Origin: Lachnospiraceae bacterium | GTDB taxonomy: Bacteria; Bacillota_A; Clostridia; Lachnospirales; Lachnospiraceae | Direction: 5' to 3' | Length of the DNA: 5,029 nt | Assembly (NCBI GenBank): GCA_017437705.1 | Contig: JAFRYJ010000295.1 | Location: forward strand, 1-5,029 | Shown here: in pieces, positions 1 through 5,029 of the stretch | Numbering within the stretch: position 1 is the first letter of the stretch | Layout: each line of letters starts with the position of its first letter | Notes under the pieces: model-generated | Databases searched by the model: none | Told to the model about the DNA's origin: nothing | The model's input: the letters and a program-made list of their open reading frames with translations, nothing else | Made by a program: the position numbers and the translations under genes

Positions 1-1
1 G

Positions 2-457
2 GTAAAGGTGACGGGCGGCGACATCATTACGGATCAGGCCTGCTGGGGATACAGGGACAGTGTTCCTGCGGATGATATGCAGGACAACACTACAAATATT
101 ACGGAGCATCCGGTGCATATTGAAGAGGAAACGGAGACCGATCCGAAAGAAACAGATCCTCCCGCGGAAAAGGAAACGGAAGGCCCGGAGCCTGAGGAGA
201 CTGAGACAAAAGAACCGGAGACAAAGAAAAAGGAGTCGAAAGAAACAGAATCTGAGACAGTGATCCCTGCAGGCGGCGGACCCGTAAGCTCGTCAGGGCC
301 GGCAAGCCCCGGAAATAGCAGGCGCGCAGGGACAGTCAACGTAAAGACAGGAGACGATTCGGAACCGGTCCTGATGCTGGCCCTGTGCCTTATGGCCGCA
401 GCCACGGCAGCCGCCGTTATATTCCTCAAATACAGGAAGAAGGGCGGGGAACGCTGA
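2..457 (+). CDS. Sortase-anchored surface protein, C-terminal part (5' truncated by window)
   Basis: The frame is open from the window edge, so the GTG at position 8 is probably internal and the true start lies upstream. What is visible is about 151 residues. The first 35 or so (containing CWGYRDS) look like the end of an extracellular domain I do not recognise. A low-complexity acidic stalk rich in Glu, Thr, Lys and Pro follows, then a Gly/Ser/Pro linker (PAGGGPVSSSGPASPG). The protein ends with a cell-wall sorting signal: VKTGDD, a hydrophobic helix of about 20 residues (codons 368-427), and the basic tail KYRKKGGER. This layout is typical of Gram-positive proteins joined to peptidoglycan by a sortase. 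The binding partner or enzymatic role cannot be told without the N-terminus. A promoter region follows it, so it is probably not in the same transcription unit as fbp, although no clear terminator is seen. Confidence is high for surface anchoring and nil for specific function. Confidence 0.85.
   Translation, partial: VKVTGGDIITDQACWGYRDSVPADDMQDNTTNITEHPVHIEEETETDPKETDPPAEKETEGPEPEETETKEPETKKKESKETESETVIPAGGGPVSSSGPASPGNSRRAGTVNVKTGDDSEPVLMLALCLMAAATAAAVIFLKYRKKGGER
122..259 (+). other. Low-complexity Glu/Thr/Lys/Pro stalk region
   Basis: Forty-six codons encode an imperfect repetitive stretch built from units such as ETE, KET, EPE and ETK, with prolines spaced through it. Such segments act as extended, unstructured wall-spanning stalks in Gram-positive surface proteins. 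The units are irregular at DNA level (both GAG/GAA and ACA/ACG/ACC are used), so this is a compositional repeat and not a recent tandem duplication. Confidence 0.75.
341..454 (+). other. C-terminal cell-wall sorting signal (VKTGD variant of LPXTG)
   Basis: Codons 341-355 read V-K-T-G-D. They are followed by a short acidic/polar spacer (DSEP), a hydrophobic segment rich in Leu, Met and Ala (368-427), and the charged tail K-Y-R-K-K-G-G-E-R before the stop. The order motif, helix, basic tail is diagnostic of sortase substrates. The motif lacks the leading Leu-Pro of canonical LPXTG; (P/V)KTGD forms are common in clostridial surface proteins. Which sortase processes it cannot be read here. Confidence 0.75.
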
Positions 458-491
458 GGGCTCAACGGACGCCTCAATGCCTCAAAACATG

Positions 492-520
492 ATGTAAAAT
501 CCCGTAAACACTGGTATAAT
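492..520 (+). promoter_or_regulatory. Probable sigma-A promoter with extended -10, upstream of fbp
   Basis: A perfect TATAAT at 515-520 is preceded by TG one base upstream (TGGTATAAT), which makes an extended -10 element. At 17-base spacing the -35 position (492-497) reads ATGTAA, only three of six matches to TTGACA; an extended -10 can compensate for that. Transcription would start near 527, giving a leader of about 50 bases before fbp. Confidence 0.65.
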
Positions 521-533
521 CGAAAAAGATAAT
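505..533 (+). promoter_or_regulatory. Possible second sigma-A promoter overlapping the first
   Basis: TAAACA at 505-510 (four of six matches to TTGACA) lies exactly 17 bases before GATAAT at 528-533 (five of six matches to TATAAT). Its start would be near 540. It overlaps the extended -10 promoter by about half a turn, so only one may be real. Which one is used cannot be decided from the sequence. Confidence 0.35.
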
Positions 534-566
534 ACTCATGACGGGGATCACATCACGAAGTACATC

Positions 567-573
567 AGGGAGG
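567..573 (+). promoter_or_regulatory. Ribosome binding site of fbp
   Basis: AGGGAGG lies four bases before the ATG at 578. It is a near-complete match to the anti-Shine-Dalgarno sequence and supports this start. Confidence 0.8.
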
Positions 574-577
574 CATT

Positions 578-2536
578 ATGAAGGACCAGGAGCTCAGGTA
601 TCTGCAGATGCTTGCAGAGAAATACCCCACCATCACGAAAACGGCAGCGGAGATCATCAATCTCACGTCCATACGCAACCTTCCCAAGGGTACGGAGCAC
701 ATTCTCTCGGATATTCACGGCGAAGGCGAGCATTTCAGCCATGTTCTCAGAAACGGTTCGGGAACCGTAAGGACAAGGATAGACGACGTTTTCGAAAACG
801 TCCTTACGATCAAGGACCGCAAACAGCTTGCTACTCTTATTTACTATCCGGAGGAAAAGCTGGACCTTATCGAAAAGGAAGAGCCTTTCATGGACGAATG
901 GTACGAGATAACCATCAGGAGGCTCATTCAGGTTCTTAAGCGCGTGGCGGGAAAATATACGAGATCGAGAGTGCGTAAGTCGCTGCCGAAGGAGTATGCG
1001 TTCGCCGTAGAGGAGCTTATAGACGAAAAGAGCGACGCCGTGCCCAAGGAGGATTATTACGATCAGATAATCAAGACCATCGTGTCCACAGGCAGGGCCA
1101 GGGAATTCGTAACGGGCCTCAGCTATTCGATCCAGCGCCTCGTAATAGACCATCTGCATATAGTAGGCGACATATTCGACAGAGGGCCGGATCCGGCCAT
1201 GGTAATGGATATACTCATGGATCACCACCGCGCCGACGTCCAGTGGGGCAATCATGATGTGCTCTGGATGGGAGCCGCCGCGGGGCAGCCCGCATGCGTG
1301 GCAAATGTTGTGAGGATCTGCGCACGGTACGACAACCTCGGTATCCTGGAGGATGACTACGGCATCAACCTTATTCCCCTGGCTACCATGGCGACAAATG
1401 TGTACAGAGACGACCCCTGCACCGTTTTTGAGCTGAAGGAAAAGAGCAAGGACATAACCCAGACGGATGCAGAGCTGGAGACGAAGATGCACAAGGCCAT
1501 CTCGGTCATACAGTTCAAGCTGGAGGGCCAGACCATAGCGAGGAATCCGGACTTCTGCATGGAAGACAGGATGATGCTCCATCTCATAGATCATGAAAAA
1601 GGGACCATCACAATAGGGGGTAAGGAGTACAAACTTCTGGACACCAGCTTCCCTACAATAGATCCTGAGGATCCCTACAGGCTTTCGGAGGAGGAGCAGG
1701 ATGTCATCGACAGGCTGATCAAGGCCTTCAGGCGCAGCGAAAGGCTGCAGAAGCATGTCGGATTCCTTTTCGAGGTCGGCAGCCTTTATCTTAAATACAA
1801 CAACATCCTTTATTATCACGGCTGCGTTCCGATGACATCATCGGGAAACTTTAAGGGAATAACCTTAAGGGGAAAGCGGCTCAAGGGCAAGGCCCTTTAC
1901 GACTATCTCGACGGCTGGCTGAGGCGCGGCTATTACGAGGACCAGGGGACGGAGGACAGGATCTACGGCGAAGACCTTCTGTGGTTTACCTGGAACAATG
2001 CGGCATCGCCGGTATTCGGCAAGGACCGCATGGCGACCTTCGAAAGATATTTCATAGCTGAAAAGGAGACCCACAAGGAGACGAAGAATCCTTATTATAA
2101 GCTTATAGAGAACGAGGATATCTGCGATAAGATCATGAGGGAATTCGGCATGGATCCCTCTGTGTGCCACATAATAAACGGCCACATGCCCGTAAAGACA
2201 AAGGCCGGGGAAAACCCCATCAAGGGCGGCGGAAAACTTATCATAATAGACGGGGGCTTTTCCAGGGCTTATCACAATACCACGGGAATAGCCGGTTACA
2301 CGCTGGTCTACAATTCATACTGTCTGAGGCTCGTTACGCACCTGCCCTTTGAGGGGAAGGAAAAAGCGATCATTGAAGAGACCGACGTCCATTCCAAGGA
2401 GACGATAGTGGATACCTTTGAAAACAGGGTCAACGTCGCCGGTACGGATAAGGGCGAAGAGATGGAAAAAACAATAGAGGATCTTACCAGGCTTCTCAAG
2501 GCCTACAGGGAAGGCATCATTAGAGAAAAGAAATAA
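578..2536 (+). CDS. fbp: Fructose-1,6-bisphosphatase, class III
   Basis: Hydrolyses fructose 1,6-bisphosphate to fructose 6-phosphate and phosphate (EC 3.1.3.11), the committed step of gluconeogenesis, in the cytoplasm. At 652 residues it matches the long class III enzymes of Bacillota (about 640-670) and not the roughly 330-residue class I/II enzymes. The metallophosphoesterase signature is complete: SDIHGE (residues 44-49), GDIFDRG (197-203), GNHD (224-227), YYHG with H414, and NGHMPVK (534-540). The family C-terminal block DGGFSRAYH (558-566), followed by TTGIAGYTLVYNS, is also present. The DxH, GDxxDRG and GNHD motifs hold the metal ions, usually Mn2+ in this class. The Bacillus subtilis homologue is known to be activated by phosphoenolpyruvate, but nothing here shows allosteric behaviour. 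It has its own promoter and a strong ribosome binding site, and nadE follows after 11 bases, so the two are likely co-transcribed. No missing catalytic residue or frameshift was seen. Confidence 0.96.
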   Translation: MKDQELRYLQMLAEKYPTITKTAAEIINLTSIRNLPKGTEHILSDIHGEGEHFSHVLRNGSGTVRTRIDDVFENVLTIKDRKQLATLIYYPEEKLDLIEKEEPFMDEWYEITIRRLIQVLKRVAGKYTRSRVRKSLPKEYAFAVEELIDEKSDAVPKEDYYDQIIKTIVSTGRAREFVTGLSYSIQRLVIDHLHIVGDIFDRGPDPAMVMDILMDHHRADVQWGNHDVLWMGAAAGQPACVANVVRICARYDNLGILEDDYGINLIPLATMATNVYRDDPCTVFELKEKSKDITQTDAELETKMHKAISVIQFKLEGQTIARNPDFCMEDRMMLHLIDHEKGTITIGGKEYKLLDTSFPTIDPEDPYRLSEEEQDVIDRLIKAFRRSERLQKHVGFLFEVGSLYLKYNNILYYHGCVPMTSSGNFKGITLRGKRLKGKALYDYLDGWLRRGYYEDQGTEDRIYGEDLLWFTWNNAASPVFGKDRMATFERYFIAEKETHKETKNPYYKLIENEDICDKIMREFGMDPSVCHIINGHMPVKTKAGENPIKGGGKLIIIDGGFSRAYHNTTGIAGYTLVYNSYCLRLVTHLPFEGKEKAIIEETDVHSKETIVDTFENRVNVAGTDKGEEMEKTIEDLTRLLKAYREGIIREKK

Positions 2537-2543
2537 GAGGCGG
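2537..2543 (+). promoter_or_regulatory. Ribosome binding site of nadE
   Basis: GAGGCGG sits between the fbp stop and the nadE ATG. The GAGG core (2537-2540) is seven bases from the ATG at 2548. The 11-base spacing implies a shared transcript and possibly translational coupling. Confidence 0.65.
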
Positions 2544-2547
2544 ACAA

Positions 2548-3342
2548 ATGATAAACGGTTTTATTAAGACCGGGGCTGCTGCTCCGGACATCCACGTGGG
2601 AGACTGTGTATACAATCTCGGGAGGATCATGGAATGCATAACGGAAGCCGGTGAATGCGGCGTTAAGGTGCTGGCGTTTCCGGAGCTTTCGATAACAGGC
2701 GCCAGCTGCGGCGATCTGTACCTGCAGACGACTCTTCAGTCGGAGGCGATAAAGGCTCTCCTGGAACTGGAGCAGTTCATGCTGAACAGGGACATGGTAA
2801 TAACCGTGGGGCTTCCCGTGAGGAAGGGTTCGGCTCTCTATGATGCCACGGCGGTCATTTCGGGAAGCGGCATCCTGGGATTCGTACCCAGGGAGTATTT
2901 CCCGGGAAGCGATCCCTTAAGGCGGGTATTCTCCGACGGTATCGACGACATCATCAATATCGGGGGCCGGGATATGGTAATGAGCCCGGATCTCATATTC
3001 AGCTGCGATACCATACCGGAGCTGAAGATCGGCATCGTAAACGGCGGACCCGCAAGGATACCCTATCCCGCCGAGAACAGGCTGGCGTCTGCAGGAGCTT
3101 CGGTGCTCATTTTCCCGGCTGCCGCCGGATGGACGGCAGGCCATGGTAAAGATATAGAGGCTACGGTCAAAGCCGTTTCAAAGAGGCTTATATGCGGAGC
3201 GGTATATGCGGAGGCAGGCACCGGGGAATCCACTACGGATAATGTTTACGGCGGCCATAAGGTCATCTGCGAAAACGGTGAGCTGCTTAAGGCCTGCGAC
3301 GGTTTTACGGGGACCCTTGCCGTATCCGAGATCGATACGGGC
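2548..3342 (+). other. Pseudo-glutaminase (nitrilase-fold) domain of NadE
   Basis: Residues 1-265 align by eye without large gaps to the carbon-nitrogen hydrolase domain of NadE, but the active-site positions are altered. Of the Glu-Lys-Cys triad only E46 remains: Lys is R115 (codon 2890-2892) and Cys is G166 (codon 3043-3045). The usual P-N-Y-N-E-F-Y-E loop after the lysine is replaced by PGSDPLRR and is about two residues shorter. The glutamine-pocket segment, usually S-A-S-(N/D)-E, reads AAAGW (191-195). The remaining cysteines, for example C153 and C216, are not at the catalytic position. The comparison is with family sequences recalled from memory, not a computed alignment. Confidence 0.8.
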
Positions 3343-4449
3343 CTTATTATGACGGTACGTCTCAAAAACGGAGGGTTCTCTCTGGAGGAATCTTTTGCGG
3401 AGGAAAGCTTCAGCCTTGAGCCGGAGGAGACCGTTCTTACGAGAAAATACGGCCATCTGGCCTTCGTGCCCGGCGATCCCGGCGAAATGAAAGACACATG
3501 CAGAGAGATACTCTGCTTACAGGCATACAGCCTTAAAAAGCGTTTGGAGCACATACACTGCAGTAAGGTCATTGCAGGCATTTCCGGCGGGCTGGATTCC
3601 ACTGCGGCAATACTGGCATGCGCCGGGGCAATGGATCTTATGAAGATGCCCAGGAAGAACATCATCGGCGTTACGATGCCCTGTTTCGGCACAACGGACA
3701 GGACAAAGAACAATGCAAAGGACCTGGTGGAGGCCCTGGGCGGAACGCTTCTGGAGATAGATATCAAGGAAACGGTATTGAGCCACTTCAGGGATATAGC
3801 GCACGATCCGGAGAACAGGAACACCGGATACGAGAACGCCCAGGCAAGGGAGAGAACGCAGGTGCTTATGGATCTGGCCAACGACATGGACGCCCTTGTT
3901 GTGGGCACCGGAGATCTTTCCGAGCATGCTCTGGGATGGGCCACCTATAACGGGGACCATATGTCGATGTACGGCGTCAACGATACAATACCGAAAACGC
4001 TTATGAGATATGTGGTGGGCTATGCGGCCGAACATGCGGAGAACGAGAAGCTTAAAGCCGTTCTTGAAGATATACTGGCAACGCCCGTAAGCCCCGAGCT
4101 GCTGCCTTCGGAGGATAATAAGGAGATCACGCAGAAGACGGAGAGTATCATAGGGCCTTACGAGCTTCACGATTTCTTTATTTATTACATGATGGTATAC
4201 GGCTTCGGCCCCGCCAAGATATTCAGGATAGCAAAGAACGCTTTCAGCGGCATATACGATAACGAAACCATACTGAAATGGATGAGGGTCTTCTACAAAC
4301 GATTCTTTGCCCAGCAGTTCAAGAGATCATGCTCGCCCGACGGCGCAGCGGCAACCGCCGTATCGCTGTCGCCCAGAGGATCATGGAGCATGCCCTCGGA
4401 TGCGTGCTCCGATGCATGGCTCCGGGAGATAGACGGGCTTATGGCATAA
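2548..4449 (+). CDS. nadE: NAD+ synthetase, two-domain type with degenerate glutaminase domain
   Basis: Makes NAD+ from nicotinic acid adenine dinucleotide, ATP and an ammonia donor, the last step of NAD synthesis. The 633-residue length and domain order match glutamine-hydrolysing enzymes (EC 6.3.5.1): a nitrilase-fold domain (about 1-265), then an N-type ATP-pyrophosphatase synthetase domain (about 320-633). The synthetase half looks functional: P-loop SGGLDS (346-351), FGTTDRT, QARERTQ, GTGDLSE, ATYNGDHMSMYG, ELLPSED, GPYELHDFF and FKRSC. The nitrilase half keeps FPELSITG with E46 and GESTTD (226-231). However, the catalytic lysine position is R115 (VPREY), and the catalytic cysteine motif GVEICEDLW reads GIVNGGPAR, with Gly at 166. 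It therefore probably cannot hydrolyse glutamine and is expected to use ammonia directly (EC 6.3.1.5 activity) or receive it from a partner; that is inference from missing residues. The full-length open frame argues against a decaying pseudogene. It lies between fbp (11 bases) and addB (49 bases). Confidence 0.93.
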   Translation: MINGFIKTGAAAPDIHVGDCVYNLGRIMECITEAGECGVKVLAFPELSITGASCGDLYLQTTLQSEAIKALLELEQFMLNRDMVITVGLPVRKGSALYDATAVISGSGILGFVPREYFPGSDPLRRVFSDGIDDIINIGGRDMVMSPDLIFSCDTIPELKIGIVNGGPARIPYPAENRLASAGASVLIFPAAAGWTAGHGKDIEATVKAVSKRLICGAVYAEAGTGESTTDNVYGGHKVICENGELLKACDGFTGTLAVSEIDTGLIMTVRLKNGGFSLEESFAEESFSLEPEETVLTRKYGHLAFVPGDPGEMKDTCREILCLQAYSLKKRLEHIHCSKVIAGISGGLDSTAAILACAGAMDLMKMPRKNIIGVTMPCFGTTDRTKNNAKDLVEALGGTLLEIDIKETVLSHFRDIAHDPENRNTGYENAQARERTQVLMDLANDMDALVVGTGDLSEHALGWATYNGDHMSMYGVNDTIPKTLMRYVVGYAAEHAENEKLKAVLEDILATPVSPELLPSEDNKEITQKTESIIGPYELHDFFIYYMMVYGFGPAKIFRIAKNAFSGIYDNETILKWMRVFYKRFFAQQFKRSCSPDGAAATAVSLSPRGSWSMPSDACSDAWLREIDGLMA

Positions 4450-4488
4450 ATCTCAAGGCAAACACCGGCAGGTTCAGATAAGAGACGA

Positions 4489-4494
4489 AGGGAG
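4489..4494 (+). promoter_or_regulatory. Ribosome binding site of addB
   Basis: AGGGAG lies four bases before the ATG at 4499. No in-frame alternative start is seen between the nadE stop and this ATG, and the protein begins exactly where AddB homologues do. Confidence 0.75.
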
Positions 4495-4498
4495 TCAA

Positions 4499-5029
4499 AT
4501 GGGACTGGAGTTTATTATCGGCGGCAGCGGATACGGGAAATCCACGGTCATGTACCGGGAGATCGCGGAACGCTCCGTCAGGGAAAAGGACAAAAACTTC
4601 ATAATAGTCGTACCTGAACAGTATACGCTGCAGATAGAGAAAAAGATCACCGCCATGCATGAAAGGCATGGCGTGATTAATGTGGAGATCCTTTCATTCC
4701 AGAGGCTGGCTCACCGCATCTTCGACGAGCTGGGCAGGCCTTCCGGCACGATACTGGGCGAAACGGAAAAAGTGATGTTCATACGCAGGATCCTTAAAGA
4801 CAATGCAAAGGATCTGAAGGTATTCAAGGGTAATGCGGATAAAAAGGGATTTGCAGGTGAAGTAAAATCCATGCTGTCCGAGTTCATCCAGTACAACATC
4901 ACTCCGGATATGGTGGAAGAGCTGTCTTTGAAGCTGGCTGAGAAGGGGACCGCTCTTTCCGGAAAGCTCAGCGACATGGCGCTCTTATTCCGCAGATTCA
5001 GGGAGATGACGGGAAAGGAATACATGACC
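4499..5029 (+). CDS. addB: ATP-dependent helicase/nuclease subunit B, N-terminal part (3' truncated by window)
   Basis: AddB pairs with AddA to form the Bacillota counterpart of RecBCD. This complex resects double-strand breaks and, after meeting a Chi site, leaves a 3' tail for RecA. Only the first 177 of roughly 1,150 expected residues are in the window. The start is family-typical: MGLEFIIGGSGYGKST, with a Walker A motif (G8 to S15, K14 as the phosphate-binding lysine). VVPEQYT (37-43), LSFQRLAHRI (65-74), a GET/K-containing segment and the KKGFAGEV region leading into MLSEF follow in the order seen in B. subtilis AddB. The C-terminal nuclease domain and iron-sulphur cysteines lie beyond the window and cannot be checked. 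It starts 49 bases after nadE with no terminator between, so it probably shares the fbp-nadE transcript; addA would be expected next. A strong hairpin lies inside its early coding sequence (4646-4677). Confidence 0.92.
   Translation, partial: MGLEFIIGGSGYGKSTVMYREIAERSVREKDKNFIIVVPEQYTLQIEKKITAMHERHGVINVEILSFQRLAHRIFDELGRPSGTILGETEKVMFIRRILKDNAKDLKVFKGNADKKGFAGEVKSMLSEFIQYNITPDMVEELSLKLAEKGTALSGKLSDMALLFRRFREMTGKEYMT
4646..4677 (+). repeat. Bulged inverted repeat inside addB
   Basis: CGCCATGC (4651-4658) and GCATGGCG (4666-4673) are perfect inverted repeats around a 7-base loop. Past a single unpaired C at 4650, ATCA (4646-4649) pairs with TGAT (4674-4677), giving a 12-base-pair stem with one bulge; a G-U pair (4645/4678) could extend it. 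There is no following T-run, so it is not an intrinsic terminator. The encoded residues (ITAMHERHGVIN) fit the AddB family, so it is not an insertion. Any regulatory role is unknown. Confidence 0.6.

Noticed and set aside
8..10. GTG at position 8 as the start of a small complete protein
   Set aside because: The frame is open upstream to the window edge, no ribosome binding site is visible, and a sortase substrate needs an N-terminal signal peptide, which is absent here.
455..485. Possible terminator after the surface protein (TGAGG ... CCTCA, plus a repeated GCCTCAA)
   Set aside because: The stem is only about five base pairs with a 12-base loop and no T-run follows. The GCCTCAA direct repeat is short and probably chance.
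493..510. Possible catabolite-response (cre) operator: TGTAAAATCCCGTAAACA
   Set aside because: The right half fits the cre consensus but the left half fails at most fixed positions with the correct spacing.
548..1819. A 423-codon open frame on the - strand opposite fbp
   Set aside because: It lies entirely over the well-conserved fbp coding strand, has no recognisable motif, and is explained by the codon bias of fbp keeping the antisense frame free of stops.
3246..4170. Two long overlapping - strand open frames opposite nadE
   Set aside because: They shadow the conserved NadE synthetase domain, have no recognisable domain, and are expected in sequence of this base composition.
2548..4449. 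nadE as a pseudogene
   Set aside because: The reading frame is full-length, the synthetase motifs are intact, the scaffold residues of the first domain are conserved, and the ribosome binding site is good.
1..5029. Mobile element, CRISPR array, tRNA or rRNA
   Set aside because: No regularly spaced repeats, transposase motifs, flanking inverted repeats or tRNA/rRNA-like sequence were seen. Nearly all the window is explained by four collinear genes.

Overview
The window carries four genes, all on the + strand: the 3' end of a sortase-type surface protein, a complete fbp (class III fructose-1,6-bisphosphatase), a complete two-domain nadE (NAD+ synthetase), and the 5' end of addB (helicase-nuclease subunit). 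Class III Fbp, AddAB-type recombination, strong AGGGAG-type ribosome binding sites and a KTGD-type cell-wall sorting signal all point to a Bacillota bacterium, most likely an anaerobic member of the Clostridia. Base composition is near 50% G+C, and codons such as ATA and AGG are common. The exact family cannot be fixed from this sequence; Lachnospiraceae or a related gut/oral clostridial family is a guess.

Layout. Positions 2-457 are the C-terminus of a secreted surface protein: an acidic Glu/Thr/Lys/Pro stalk, a VKTGD sorting motif, a membrane helix and a basic tail. Positions 458-577 are a 120-base intergenic region with an extended -10 promoter, a possible second promoter, and no convincing terminator. 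fbp (578-2536) and nadE (2548-4449) are separated by 11 bases. addB starts 49 bases after nadE (4499) and runs off the window. No terminator lies between these three genes, so they probably form one transcript linking gluconeogenesis, NAD synthesis and DNA repair. The grouping looks housekeeping rather than one pathway.

The most interesting point is in nadE. The ammonia-using synthetase half looks intact (SGGLDS P-loop, QARERTQ, GTGDLSE, NGDHMSMY). The N-terminal nitrilase-fold glutaminase half keeps its length and fold landmarks but has lost key residues. The catalytic cysteine position of the usual G-V-E-I-C-E-D motif reads G-I-V-N-G-G-P (Cys to Gly166), and the catalytic lysine of VPK is arginine (R115). 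The YNEFYE loop and the SAS(N/D)E glutamine-pocket segment are also gone. C-terminal residues usually conserved in glutamine-dependent enzymes (DGPKVG, RGDWRMP) are changed as well. The frame is open and full-length, so this looks like a maintained NadE with a pseudo-glutaminase domain, probably using free ammonia or a partner amidotransferase. A secondary curiosity is a strong bulged hairpin inside the start of addB.
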